Assembly: GCF_018860385.1 (NCBI RefSeq)
Contig: NZ_JAHKPH010000011.1
Location: forward strand, 1-64,000
DNA: 64,000 nucleotides
Direction: 5' to 3'
Source of the DNA: Reinekea forsetii
GTDB lineage: Bacteria; Pseudomonadota; Gammaproteobacteria; Pseudomonadales; Natronospirillaceae
This document shows positions 54,948-64,000 of this stretch, piece by piece (position 1 is the first letter of the stretch; every line of letters starts with the position of its first letter). A program made the translations under genes and the position numbers. A model generated the notes under the pieces. It was given only the letters and a program-made list of their open reading frames with translations, was not told where the DNA came from and made no database searches.

Positions 54948-57803
54948 ATGAAGAGCCAAGGGTTAAGGTTTCTGGCTGTAGTCTTTATTTTACTAGCCAG
55001 CTGCATAGCTATGGCTGCAGCAGAGACAAAGCGCTCTACGCAGTGGCAGAATGTGGTTGATCATTTTTTGGCAGGTCGCACAATAGACGCAGTTAAAGCA
55101 GCTGAATTATGCTCTGTTACCGATGTATTTTGTGCAAAGTATACCGAAATTCACCTGATGCCGATGTTCGGAGACATAAATGTACGGAACCGAATTGAAA
55201 GCCTGCGTGAAAGCTATGGAACAAAATATGAAGTCGCTCTAAAAAACGGCGTGGCCGATGCTATTGCACTGGATGCATGGCAAAAGCTTAATTTGATCCA
55301 CTCCTCAAGCCCTAGTTTCAATGAAAACTTAAAGCTATTAGACCCGCTTTTAGAATATGACCATGATTTAGCCTGGTACCTTGCAGGCTATATGCGTAGC
55401 TACGAAAATAACTCTATTTATAGCCGAGAAGGACTTCCTTATTTAATAAAGGCTTCAGAGCTAGGAATTCTAGATGCAATGGTTAAAGTGGCTGGATTAT
55501 ACGCTTGTAGAAAGTGTGCAGGCCAGCCTAACGACCAGCAAGCCTACTTGTGGCTAAACCAAGCAATAGTTTTAGGGTTTGCACCAGCCATGACAGAGAT
55601 GGGGGCTTGGCTAAGATTAGGCTACGTATGGCCAAAGAATGTTCAGCAAGCCGAAGCCTATTTAAAACAAGCACAGAAAGCTGGTGACGCAAATGCGCTA
55701 TGCGAGTTGGGGCAAATGGCCCAACTTGGCGATGGAATGGCTATAGATGTTAAGCGCGCTGTTGAGCTCTATCAAGAAGGCCTTAGATTAGGAGGGAATC
55801 GATGCGCCAAATATTTAGCGCAGGTCTACGAATTCAATACTCTACCTAGAAACGGTGGTGAAAACGAATTAACTTACTATAAAGAATGCGCAATGACAGG
55901 CCGGATCGATTGCGCTCGAGAATGGGCGCGTGAGTCGCTCTATATCGATAGTTCACTTTCATTGAAAGATAACCCAGGCGTTGCTGCACTTAGTGAGTTA
56001 TCACAATATGATGAAGATTCAGCACGTATACTAGGTGTTTTTTACTTATATCGTAATGAAGTAGGAACAAAGCAGCTGTCATTCGATACTCTCCAAAGGG
56101 CTTCTCTAATGGGCTCTCACAAGGCAGCTTACCAAATGATACTGCTGTTAATGGAGCATCAAGATGAGTTTGATTCTAAAGAATTAGATAGGCTGCCTGA
56201 ACTAATTAACAAAGCATTAACTCAAAATAGGCAGAAAAAATTATTATATACGTTAGCGGACTCCTATTTAAAAGGAACGTACTTTAATAAAGATATCGAA
56301 TTAGCAAAACGATGGCTTTGGGCTTCGCTTTATACAGCAACAGATTCTCAAAGACTTAGATTGCTAAATTTAATTGAGTCACGTGATACTTTTATTGATG
56401 ATGAAGATTTAAAGTGGGCCTTTCGAACTTTGATTGGTAACGAGACGGGCCAGAAGGCAAGAATACATCATTACTTAGAGCGCCTTTATAGAGGGCATGA
56501 AAAGCAAAAAACAATAGCTTATCGTGAGTTTTCTAAATTACTTCCAAAAATTAGCAATAAATCAATTGAAAACATAGCACTTGCTTTAGTACATAGTTCA
56601 GATGTTCACGATGGCCAGTTTAGTATTGAAAAATTTGAACACTATGCGCAAGCGGCTTTAGAAAGTACCAAGGATGAATTAGACCCTGAATACTTCTATT
56701 GGCTAGGCTCCATCGCACATTTGAACAAGTTAAAAGTCAAAAATCAAAAGCTGGCGGTAAGTTTATTAGAGCGCAGTGATCACCACGGGTACTCTTATTT
56801 AGCACGATTATATTTGAATACTAGTTATGGCATGGTAGATGAGCAACGAGGCCGTGACATCCTAGAAAAATTGTTGAAAGTTGATAAAAACTATTCAGGC
56901 TCATTTTATCGGGAGCTTGGTGGGTATGGGAAATCTATAAACCGTCTAGATTTAGCCGATTACTTTTATCAAAAGGCTTTACTAGCCGGTGACAATCAAT
57001 CAAGAATAGAATTAGACAAACTGGATAGTTTGATAAGAGAATCAATTGGCTCTTCTTATAGAGATATGCTTTATAGCGCAATTAACGCCGTTGACAATGC
57101 AAGCGAGTTACCTGATGTGGAGGCTATAAAATTATTCTACGCTGCAAACCGATTTAAACGTATGGCAATAAATGATGAGGAAATGTTATCTCACGTAATC
57201 CACATTTATGATCAACTTCTAAATCATAATAATCCAAAGATAAAAATATTAGTGAATGAAGCGTATAGCGAATTGTATTATAAGGACAATGCGAAAGTTA
57301 AGGCTGATCCATTTAAAGAGCGAATTCATCTACTGTATTGTGAAAGACAGAATATATGTTTAGAGGAGAGTACTTTTAGGTTGGCGGTTAATTTTGTAGA
57401 AGTTTTTCCGAGAGATTTTCATAAAGCAAAAAATTTAATTGATGAGAGAGAGCCAAAGTCACCGAAGTCTTTACAGTATTTATTGAAATATCACGCAGTA
57501 AAAAATGATGAAGAAAGCTGGTGGCGCACGATTTACTCGAGCAAACTATATAAGCTAGATCAACGTTCTTTTATGTACTTAGCTAGATACAGGCCAAAGA
57601 CAGTTACTCGAGATGAAGTTTGGGAGCAGCTTTTTTTGATGGAGGGTTCAGTTGAAAAACAGGTCTATGCGTTACGAGTACTAATGAATGATGAATCACT
57701 TCTGCCTGTCAATGAACAAGAAAAAGAACATATGCGATTAATGATTAGTGGTACTGAGTACGAAGATGGAATAACTGCAAACTATTTGTTAGGAGGTGAA
57801 TAA
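54948..57803 (+). CDS. Large exported Sel1-repeat protein
   Basis: The 951-aa protein begins with a signal peptide whose lipobox-like LASC (residues 16-19) could make it a lipoprotein; a standard cleavage after AMAAA is also possible. Sel1-type repeats of 36 residues are clear at about 195-290 (AYLWLNQAIVLGFAPAMTEMG, AEAYLKQAQKAGDANALCELG, AVELYQEGLRLGG) and again near 450. The rest is helical-repeat-like with no catalytic motif. Sel1 domains bind partner proteins. The stop overlaps the next start (TAATG), so the two are co-translated. I know no named relative. Confidence 0.75.
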   Translation: MKSQGLRFLAVVFILLASCIAMAAAETKRSTQWQNVVDHFLAGRTIDAVKAAELCSVTDVFCAKYTEIHLMPMFGDINVRNRIESLRESYGTKYEVALKNGVADAIALDAWQKLNLIHSSSPSFNENLKLLDPLLEYDHDLAWYLAGYMRSYENNSIYSREGLPYLIKASELGILDAMVKVAGLYACRKCAGQPNDQQAYLWLNQAIVLGFAPAMTEMGAWLRLGYVWPKNVQQAEAYLKQAQKAGDANALCELGQMAQLGDGMAIDVKRAVELYQEGLRLGGNRCAKYLAQVYEFNTLPRNGGENELTYYKECAMTGRIDCAREWARESLYIDSSLSLKDNPGVAALSELSQYDEDSARILGVFYLYRNEVGTKQLSFDTLQRASLMGSHKAAYQMILLLMEHQDEFDSKELDRLPELINKALTQNRQKKLLYTLADSYLKGTYFNKDIELAKRWLWASLYTATDSQRLRLLNLIESRDTFIDDEDLKWAFRTLIGNETGQKARIHHYLERLYRGHEKQKTIAYREFSKLLPKISNKSIENIALALVHSSDVHDGQFSIEKFEHYAQAALESTKDELDPEYFYWLGSIAHLNKLKVKNQKLAVSLLERSDHHGYSYLARLYLNTSYGMVDEQRGRDILEKLLKVDKNYSGSFYRELGGYGKSINRLDLADYFYQKALLAGDNQSRIELDKLDSLIRESIGSSYRDMLYSAINAVDNASELPDVEAIKLFYAANRFKRMAINDEEMLSHVIHIYDQLLNHNNPKIKILVNEAYSELYYKDNAKVKADPFKERIHLLYCERQNICLEESTFRLAVNFVEVFPRDFHKAKNLIDEREPKSPKSLQYLLKYHAVKNDEESWWRTIYSSKLYKLDQRSFMYLARYRPKTVTRDEVWEQLFLMEGSVEKQVYALRVLMNDESLLPVNEQEKEHMRLMISGTEYEDGITANYLLGGE

Positions 57804-59302
57804 TGAACCCTGCTATTTTTAAGTTTGTCGCCGCAATCTCATTGTTAGGTGCATTAAATTTTTCTTATGCTATTGGAGTACCTACTAGTGTAAGTACACA
57901 GGTCGAAGAGTTAGGGGCCAGAACATACCGTTTAAACCTTACAGCTCTGGGTGGTGACAATGATGGATCTGCTCAGGCATGGCGAGAAAGTGCTCAGGAT
58001 CTTTGTCGAAATCCTGATTGGCTAGGAATACCAAGTGAACCTGTGTCTTTTTTATCTTCCACTCGAAGTGTTTCTAAATCATCTGAAAATAGGGCGGCTT
58101 TAGTTACTCGAACTTTAACAGGCGTTGTCTTTTGTTTGACAGGGTTCTCCGACAGCCGTGAACAAGGAAGTGATGCTCAATTTAAGCAGCTAATTGAAAT
58201 GCCCATATCCGAATTTAATCTCTCTATAAATACTACTTTGTATAACATGCTTAGAGATGAAAAATATGAGTTGCTGCTTACTACTATGGAGGGTTTGATT
58301 GAAAAATATCGGAATGGAGAACTAGAAGAGTCCACAATTAAAGCGTTCTACTCACAAATTTTGCTAAATGACCCGAACCAAATAGTGAAACTAGAAGAAT
58401 TAGTCTCTCAGTATCCAGATTCAGCTGTTGGCTATCTATTGCTGGCTATGGCGAATAGGGATCTTGCTTGGGAATTCAGGGGGTCTGGCTTTTCCATGAA
58501 TGTAGTGGAAGATGACTTTCAAATTTTTAAGAAAAAAATGAAACTAGCGAAAGACTATATTGATAAAGCTAGAGAGATTGATCCAATGCTGCCATTGGTA
58601 TGGGCAAAAACAATAGATATTTACAAGGGTATTGGGACATCAGAAGGTTATTTAGCTATTCCTATTTTTCGCGAATCTTTAAAGTACCAGCCAGGTTCGG
58701 TAGAAACGCATTTTTCTTTTTTTCACTATTCACTACCAAAATGGTATGGAAGTGAAGATATATTAAAGTGGCTCATTGAAGATACTAAATCTCGCTACTC
58801 TATAAACCAAGATTTAATATTGCTTGAGGCACTATATATTGACTATGAAGGGTGGAAACTATCGCAACGTGGATTGCATGAAAAAGCCCGGGAAAAGTAT
58901 CAAGAAGCCTTAGAGATATACTCCCATCCTGCAATTGTAAGCTCCCTAATTTCCACGGCGTTTCGCTTTGGTGAACTAGAAGTAGCGCAGCAATATATTA
59001 AGGATTCTCTTGATCGCAATCCAGGGAGTTCTGGATTGTATGGTAACTTAAGATACATAGCTGTTGAGCAGAAAAACTATTTTGATGCTGCAAAGTTTGC
59101 TTATGCCGAGGCATTACTGGACAAGCAAGTAACCCAACCTTTGTACTTAAGAGTCAGAATTTTTATGGCGTATCGACGATATAATGATGCATTAGCAGAA
59201 TTGAATGAGCTTTTAAGGCGGGATACAGAAAATAGTTTAGCTATACAACAATTGATAGCCGAGGTAAATTACCAAAAATCTATAAGGGATGAGTCTTTGT
59301 AA
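57803..59302 (+). CDS. Exported TPR-repeat protein
   Basis: The 499-aa protein has a signal peptide (KFVAAISLLGALNFSYA), an N-terminal domain of about 110 residues with two or three Cys (LTALGGDNDGSAQAW, RNPDWLGIP) and TPR-like repeats from about 190 to the end (KLAKDYIDKAREIDPMLPLVW, ARE-YQEALEIYSH, AVEQKNYFDAAKFAYAEALL, NDALAELNELLRRDTEN). No enzyme motif is visible. It is coupled to the Sel1 gene and probably binds it or a common envelope partner. No terminator is clear after it. Confidence 0.72.
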   Translation: MNPAIFKFVAAISLLGALNFSYAIGVPTSVSTQVEELGARTYRLNLTALGGDNDGSAQAWRESAQDLCRNPDWLGIPSEPVSFLSSTRSVSKSSENRAALVTRTLTGVVFCLTGFSDSREQGSDAQFKQLIEMPISEFNLSINTTLYNMLRDEKYELLLTTMEGLIEKYRNGELEESTIKAFYSQILLNDPNQIVKLEELVSQYPDSAVGYLLLAMANRDLAWEFRGSGFSMNVVEDDFQIFKKKMKLAKDYIDKAREIDPMLPLVWAKTIDIYKGIGTSEGYLAIPIFRESLKYQPGSVETHFSFFHYSLPKWYGSEDILKWLIEDTKSRYSINQDLILLEALYIDYEGWKLSQRGLHEKAREKYQEALEIYSHPAIVSSLISTAFRFGELEVAQQYIKDSLDRNPGSSGLYGNLRYIAVEQKNYFDAAKFAYAEALLDKQVTQPLYLRVRIFMAYRRYNDALAELNELLRRDTENSLAIQQLIAEVNYQKSIRDESL

Positions 59303-59474
59303 TTTATTTAAGCTTAACTTAAGTGCGCGTGGTGAAGCTGCTCAGGATAACGGTAGTAATCGGAGTGGCAAGAGCTCTTCAGTTTCTGAAATAAGTAGTT
59401 ACTCTTTCGTTTTCAATCTATTGTAATTTTCTGTGTGGCTCGACTTTAAACTATATCCAGTGAAAGGTAGCCCA

Positions 59475-60188
59475 TTAGGGCTGCTTTTCGTCGCTACAGG
59501 TGTTTAGTGACTTCTTCTTGTTTTGATCGTTCCCCAATACTTGTTTTAAATCTTCGATTCGTTGTTTAACGGCGATGCCATAACTGCGATCATCACCCCA
59601 TAAGTCGGCTAGGTCGACCAATGATTGTTGATCGTGTTCGGCAAACACTTTTCCGGCTTGTTCGGCAGCCTCTTTACTATTACCGAGTAGGGTTAAGACA
59701 TCAACACCCAGTGCAACGGCCGAATTGAAAGTTTCTCTTCTAAAGGCGTGTACGTTTAGGTTCATTAATTGGTAGGCATGGCGTCTATCACGTGCGCGAG
59801 CGGCTATTTTAAGATTGGGGTAGTATTTATTAGCGATGCGGACAATATCAAGTACTTTATCGGCATCATCTAGTGCTAATACTAGCAAGGTGGCTTCTTT
59901 TGCCCCTGCGGCATCGAGTAAATCTTTACGGGCCGCATCGCCATAAAACACGCTGTTGCCAAACCGACGAAGCAAATCAATTTGGCTTGGGCTGTGATCT
60001 AAAATAGAGAGGTGATAGCCCTGTGCTGTTAATAAGCGCCCGATCATTTGTCCAAAGCGTCCATAGCCAGCAATGGTCACATTTTTGGTGGGCTCTAATT
60101 CGCTAGGGTTATCGTAAGGTTGTTTTTTATCCGCATCCTTGTTGATCACTAAGTCATAAAACATCAGTAACAAAGGCGCTAGCAGCAT
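59475..60188 (-). pseudogene. 5'-truncated Kef-type potassium efflux gene (RCK domain only)
   Basis: The 237 residues start with the end of a final membrane helix (LLAPLLLMFYDLVI), then a full TrkA-N/RCK domain (VTIAGYGRFGQMIGRLLTAQG, a GxGRxG NAD-binding loop, GDAARKDLL) and the KefB/C C-terminal tail. The KefB/KefC antiporter is about 600 aa, with twelve helices before this point. All are missing, and the sequence upstream (60189-60266) shows no sign of them. It is a remnant of a glutathione-gated K+ efflux gene. It may still make an RCK protein, but this is doubtful. Confidence 0.75.
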
Positions 60189-60266
60189 TCTACGCTAACT
60201 TTGGGTATTTGTAGAACGCAAAAAAATGAAAAACTGAAGACGTAACTCTGTACTGCTTGCTTTTAT

Positions 60267-60761
60267 TTATTCTCTTTTAATCAACGCACGAATAGCCGCA
60301 TGAGAAATAACATTGCGATCTTGCATTAACATATCGGTCCTATTTGGTTTCGGGCTGATCACGCCTTCTTGCAACACTGTCGCAGAAAAGCCGGCTTCGT
60401 TGGCACCGTTGTACGTAAACACTACGCATTGCTCGGCGGCTTGGCCGCATAAAATTACAAAGTTAACATTCAGGCTTTGTAACGTTTCCTTAAGATTTGT
60501 TTTGAAGAATCCATTTGAGTAGTGTTTTTCTATGTGTAAATCAGAAGGGTCTACTGTGATACCGCTAATTATCTTTAAATCTTGCTCGCTAAGCGCATCC
60601 GCTTCGCTTACATCGCGGATATGAATGACGGGTTGTTTTGCCTGGCGCATCAACTGGCTACAATAGTTTATGACTTCGCAAGCCGTTTTTATTTCGTCCG
60701 TTTGCGTGTACTCTTCAATAAAAGCATTTTGCATATCAATAACTAATAGCGCACTAGCCAT
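60267..60761 (-). CDS. Isochorismatase-family cysteine hydrolase
   Basis: From ATG 60761 (GAGGAG eight bases upstream) the protein has 164 aa. The catalytic triad regions are ALLVIDMQNAF (Asp), a later KHYSNGFFKTNL (Lys) and LCGQAAEQCVVFT (nucleophile Cys). Such enzymes hydrolyse isochorismate, nicotinamide or related amides; the substrate here is unknown. Its start lies within the last codons of the diguanylate cyclase gene (8-base overlap), so the two are co-translated. Confidence 0.85.
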   Translation of the reverse strand: MASALLVIDMQNAFIEEYTQTDEIKTACEVINYCSQLMRQAKQPVIHIRDVSEADALSEQDLKIISGITVDPSDLHIEKHYSNGFFKTNLKETLQSLNVNFVILCGQAAEQCVVFTYNGANEAGFSATVLQEGVISPKPNRTDMLMQDRNVISHAAIRALIKRE

Positions 60762-61719
60762 GTCGAGCTCCTCGCTTTTGTTTGTACATTTCGGCATCAG
60801 CTTGTTCTATCATGGCTTCCATTGGTAATTCGCTGTAGTGGTTAAAGTGGGCTACACCGGCGCTGTATTCAATGTTGAATGGCTTATCATTGGCTTTGTT
60901 TAAAATGTCGATATTTCTTTTTAGGCGTTCGAGAACGGCTTTTACTTTTTGATCGTTGGAGTCTGTGATAAGGGCTACAAATTCATCTCCACCCCAACGG
61001 CCAGCTACATCGCATTCTCGGATGGTATCTAATAGTACTTGCGCAAATTTTTTAAGCACATAGTCACCTTCGTGATGGCCATAAGTATCATTAATGGCTT
61101 TAAATTTATTTAAATCAAATAAAATGGTGGTGAGTGACATCTCCTTACGGCTGGCAAATTTCCGCGTGTGCTCAGCGAGCGATAAAAAACCGCGCCTGTT
61201 TGAAATTAGAGTGAGTTCATCGAGGGTGGCCATTTGAATGGAGCGTACTTCTTGCTCGATCATGGCCCCTAAATCTCTAAGCAGCTGTTTATCTTCTTCA
61301 TCCATTTCGCGCGGCTTGTCATCTATGATACATAAGGTACCAATGTTTATACCTAACCTTAGTTTTAACGGGTACCCTGCATAAAAACGAATATTGGGGT
61401 TTTCAGTCACTAACGGGTTGTCGTGAAACCGCTCATCTTCGATGGCATTGGGGATAATGAATATTTCATCGCCATTAATGGCATGACCACAAAATGAAAT
61501 GTCTCTAGGCGTTTCAGTTGCATCTAATCCTTGTTTAGATTTGAACCATTGTCTGTTTTCATCAACTAGGCTAACGAGTGAAATAGAAACACCGAACATT
61601 CGCTTTGCCATTCTAGTGATGCGGTCAAACCGTTCTTCGTGGGTAGTGTCTAAAATCTCAAGCGTTTTAAGCGCATGTAAGCGTTCGGCTTCGTTTTCTG
61701 GATAATTTGGTGCAATCAT
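60754..61719 (-). CDS. GAF-GGDEF diguanylate cyclase
   Basis: The 321-aa soluble protein has an N-terminal GAF domain (ERLHALKTLEILDTTHEERFDRIT, SLVSLVDENRQWFKS, FYAGYPLKL) and a C-terminal GGDEF domain with RWGGDEF and the RxxD inhibitory site (RECD). It should make c-di-GMP under control of a cytosolic ligand or redox signal. It is translationally coupled to the hydrolase downstream and lies nine bases after the PAS-GGDEF gene, so the three form an operon. Confidence 0.9.
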   Translation of the reverse strand: MIAPNYPENEAERLHALKTLEILDTTHEERFDRITRMAKRMFGVSISLVSLVDENRQWFKSKQGLDATETPRDISFCGHAINGDEIFIIPNAIEDERFHDNPLVTENPNIRFYAGYPLKLRLGINIGTLCIIDDKPREMDEEDKQLLRDLGAMIEQEVRSIQMATLDELTLISNRRGFLSLAEHTRKFASRKEMSLTTILFDLNKFKAINDTYGHHEGDYVLKKFAQVLLDTIRECDVAGRWGGDEFVALITDSNDQKVKAVLERLKRNIDILNKANDKPFNIEYSAGVAHFNHYSELPMEAMIEQADAEMYKQKRGARHG

Positions 61720-61728
61720 AGCGGGCCT

Positions 61729-63132
61729 CTATTTAACGTTGTGTATCTTAAAGCAATTCTTACCGGCTGCTTTGGCTTGGTAAAGTGCGATGTCGGCTTC
61801 TTTCAAAATTAAGTCTTTGTCGGGGCGTTCAGCCCCATCATAAATCGCGATGCCAACACTGACAGAGTAGATGATCTTTACGGAGTTTTCTTGTTTATCT
61901 GAAATAGCGACCTCGAATTTCTCCTCTTGAGAGGCTAAGCGCTCTCCGATGAGATTGGCACCTTCTTTACTGTTTAACCCTACCGCAAATGCAAACTCTT
62001 CACCGCCATATCGACAATAAACATCACTGGTACGAAATAATTTTTTCAAGCGCGTAGCGAAGTCGGCTAATACTTCATCGCCTACCGAGTGGCCGTAGGT
62101 ATCGTTGACCTTCTTAAAATCATCAAGATCTATCATTCCCATGGCAAAAAATAACTGTTGGCGTTGGCACGTTGCTATAAGCATTTGCGTTTGGTCTAAA
62201 AAATTACGTCGATTAGGAATGTTGGTCAATGGGTCGATATAGGCTATTAGCTCTAATTTTTCCTTGGTCATTTGTAACTCAAAGGAACGCTTTTCGACCA
62301 GTTTTAATAGGTCTTTCTTTATTGCTCTCAAATCTTCGTTTTTACGCTTGAGTTGTTCTATTAAGAATTTTCGTTCAGAGACATCACGCTCAATCGCTGC
62401 AAAGTGAGTTACTTCCCCATATCTACTTTTTAGAGGAATAATGCTCATTTCAATCCAATAGGGGCGACCCGATTTATCGTAATTCAGCAAGGTCTCCGTT
62501 ACAGCTTCTTTGTTCTCTAGGGCGTTTCGAATTCTGTCTTTTGATTCTTTGCTGGTTAGTTCACCTTGTAATATTCTAGGTGTCTCGCCAATGGCCTCGT
62601 TAGCACTGTAGCCTGTGAGCTTTTCAAAGGCGTCATTAACATAAATGATTTTTGGTCCGAGCGGGTAACCTATCTCGCTTGCGTCGGTTACGATGACGAC
62701 ATCCTGCGTGTTTTCTAGAATATCTTGGTAAGAGAATAAGTTTTTAGCGTCTGAAATATCGTTGAAAGTTACGACTATAAATTGGCTTTCAGAGTTACCA
62801 TGGCCTTCTTTGTAAGCGTTAACTTTAAACCAACGAATCAGCTCTGAATCTTCCTGTTGCAGCCCTAGGATGTCGTCTTTTAAATCTTGGTTTGTGCGCT
62901 TTACTTTATTGACAGGGTATTGTTCAACTAATAACCGCTTGCCATCCTCATCAACAAAATACCATTGAGGGTCCCATGAGTCTTTGCCAATAAAGGATTC
63001 GGTATCTATTTGAAGTAGGCGCGTTGCCGTTGAATTGGCGTAAACAATTTCAGTATCCCATTTGTGGATAACTACGCCAATGTAGGCATTTTCTAGCAAT
63101 CGCTGCAAACTAAGCCCACTGATATCGCTCAT
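61729..63132 (-). CDS. PAS-PAS-GGDEF diguanylate cyclase
   Basis: I start at ATG 63132 (GGAG five bases upstream) rather than 63150. The 467-aa protein has two PAS domains (NAYIGVVIHKWDTEIVYANS and TGYSANEAIGETPRILQG with a PAC motif YDKSGRPYWIEMSI), a coiled coil, and a GGDEF domain with YGGEEF and RxxD (RTSD). The second PAS has the pattern of flavin or LOV-like proteins, but I do not see the reactive Cys motif. It leads the operon with the GAF-GGDEF cyclase. Confidence 0.88.
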   Translation of the reverse strand: MSDISGLSLQRLLENAYIGVVIHKWDTEIVYANSTATRLLQIDTESFIGKDSWDPQWYFVDEDGKRLLVEQYPVNKVKRTNQDLKDDILGLQQEDSELIRWFKVNAYKEGHGNSESQFIVVTFNDISDAKNLFSYQDILENTQDVVIVTDASEIGYPLGPKIIYVNDAFEKLTGYSANEAIGETPRILQGELTSKESKDRIRNALENKEAVTETLLNYDKSGRPYWIEMSIIPLKSRYGEVTHFAAIERDVSERKFLIEQLKRKNEDLRAIKKDLLKLVEKRSFELQMTKEKLELIAYIDPLTNIPNRRNFLDQTQMLIATCQRQQLFFAMGMIDLDDFKKVNDTYGHSVGDEVLADFATRLKKLFRTSDVYCRYGGEEFAFAVGLNSKEGANLIGERLASQEEKFEVAISDKQENSVKIIYSVSVGIAIYDGAERPDKDLILKEADIALYQAKAAGKNCFKIHNVK

Positions 63133-63234
63133 GACCACTCCAACTTTCATACAGTGGTTAAAGCATAGACTATTTCAGGAAAAGCAGGGTGTTAACTTAA
63201 CGAAGAAAGGATTTCTTTAATCAGGGGGATTAAA

Positions 63235-63252
63235 AGGGGCCGTAGCCCCTAG
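63235..63252 (-). terminator. Terminator after ridA-like gene
   Basis: On the minus strand, AGGGGC-TACG-GCCCCT is followed by TTTAATCC, starting about 10 bases past the stop. Confidence 0.7.
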
Positions 63253-63263
63253 TCGCAGCCTAA

Positions 63264-63611
63264 TTAGACCGCTGCAATGACGCTCATTTCAACCAATAGC
63301 TCAGGGCGTGCCATTTTTGCTTCGACGCAAGCACGGGCAGGGGCTAAACCTTCGGGTACCCATGCATCCCAAACAGCGTTCATGCCTTGAAAGTGCTCCA
63401 TTGAGCTTACGTATATAGTGACAGATAACAACTTAGTTTTGTCGGTGCCAACCGAGGCTAACAGATCATCAATCTTCGCCAAAGTGGTCTCGGTTTGGCC
63501 AGTAATGTCTGCACTGGCATCGGCCGCTACCTGGCCGCATAAGTAGACGGTATTATTGTGAATAACGGCACGGCTCATACGTTGCTTGGTTTCAAAGCGC
63601 TCAATAGACAT
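63264..63611 (-). CDS. RidA/YjgF-family protein
   Basis: The 115-aa protein is in the RidA family of imine/enamine deaminases. Conserved parts are [38 protein letters not shown] and [17 protein letters not shown], with the active-site Arg. Members neutralise reactive imines from PLP enzymes. This is the RidA subgroup without the canonical N-terminal ILP, so the exact role is unclear. It is a single gene. Confidence 0.85.
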   Translation of the reverse strand: MSIERFETKQRMSRAVIHNNTVYLCGQVAADASADITGQTETTLAKIDDLLASVGTDKTKLLSVTIYVSSMEHFQGMNAVWDAWVPEGLAPARACVEAKMARPELLVEMSVIAAV

Positions 63612-63774
63612 GGTTTTTCCTTATTTGTGGGTCGATGTGGGGCAGCCCTCTCTGTTTTTTTGAGAGATGGCTCGCTAATGATCATTATCACATAGGTTCT
63701 TTACCAGGGAAAAACCAAATTTAGACAGGTGCTTATGAATGTTGGTCGTAGATCAATGTCTACGAAAATAAAGA

Positions 63775-63793
63775 GGGCGCACAGAATGCGCCC
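63775..63793 (-). terminator. Terminator of the Hsp20 gene
   Basis: On the minus strand, GGGCGCA-TTCTG-TGCGCCC is followed by TCTTTATTTT. It begins nine bases past the stop codon. Confidence 0.85.
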
Positions 63794-63801
63794 TGACACG
63801 T

Positions 63802-64000
63802 TTAAGCGGCTTTATCCGCCTTACTGTGCGATTTAGTTTTGGTGTCATGCTCCAAAACGTTGTCGCTGCGGTTAATGACAATGGTTTTTGGTTTCATGGC
63901 TTCTGGAATCTCTTTAACAAGATTGATTCGAAGTAAACCATTCGCCATTTCTGCTCCTGTTACTTCAACATAATCGGCTAGGCTGAATTTGCGTTCAAAG
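63802..64000 (-). CDS. Hsp20/IbpA small heat-shock protein (3' part)
   Basis: The gene continues beyond the right edge. The visible 65 residues read FERKFSLADYVEV, ANGLLRINLVKEIPEAMKPKTI and a basic tail, the end of the alpha-crystallin domain and C-terminal extension of IbpA-type chaperones. These hold unfolded proteins in the cytoplasm during heat stress. A strong terminator follows. Confidence 0.88.
   Translation of the reverse strand, partial: FERKFSLADYVEVTGAEMANGLLRINLVKEIPEAMKPKTIVINRSDNVLEHDTKTKSHSKADKAA

Overview
The window (about 45% G+C by eye, dense genes, sigma70-type signals, Shine-Dalgarno starts) looks like the chromosome of a marine gammaproteobacterium. An Oceanospirillales relative of the Reinekea/Saccharospirillum kind is my best guess. 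It rests on an AotJQMP/AstE arginine block, a Dpp system, EttA, RNase R, an autoregulated TrpR and the tmRNA tag. The genus is inference.

Region 1 (1-8.2 kb) is the distal end of a chromosomal integron cassette array. Small genes all point right and nearly all are separated by attC sites 55-115 bp long, with RYYYAAC/GTTRRRY-like ends. The integrase gene must lie left of the window. Cargo includes a HIT protein, DUF3592 and DUF7010-type membrane proteins, an alpha/beta hydrolase, a LysE/RhtB exporter, a PyrE-like phosphoribosyltransferase, a HAD phosphatase and several unknowns. The array is decaying: a glutathione S-transferase and a small secreted protein each carry an in-frame stop, a duplicated cassette has lost its start, and some attC sites are worn or missing.

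Region 2 (8.6-20.7 kb) holds a chemoreceptor with a C-terminal sensor domain, a methyltransferase, tRNA-Leu(UAG), a GGDEF/EAL protein, ettA, a hybrid histidine kinase and glyA. Region 3 (20.8-26.5 kb) is a divergent tryptophan locus: trpR-trpE-trpG on the minus strand and trpG-trpD-trpC plus a 59-aa membrane protein on the plus strand, with a TrpR-like operator touching the trpR start codon. Region 4 (26.5-31.5 kb) groups RNase R, a cold-shock protein and a DEAD-box helicase, all on the minus strand. Region 5 (32-44.4 kb) is peptide and arginine nutrition: pepD, dppABCDF, aotPJQM and astE.

Region 6 (44.4-50.5 kb) has lrgAB-like genes, smpB, two tandem paralogous chemoreceptors and ssrA (tmRNA). 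SsrA is followed by a 34-bp perfect direct repeat flanking about 220 bp of stacked hairpins. Region 7 (50.5-64 kb) has an epimerase, a photolyase, a 7TMR-DISM diguanylate cyclase, an unfamiliar Sel1/TPR exported gene pair, a 5'-truncated Kef remnant, an isochorismatase-like hydrolase overlapping a GAF-GGDEF gene, a PAS-GGDEF gene, a RidA protein and the 3' end of an Hsp20 gene. Four c-di-GMP enzymes and three chemoreceptors in 64 kb suggest strong investment in motility, attachment and sensing.
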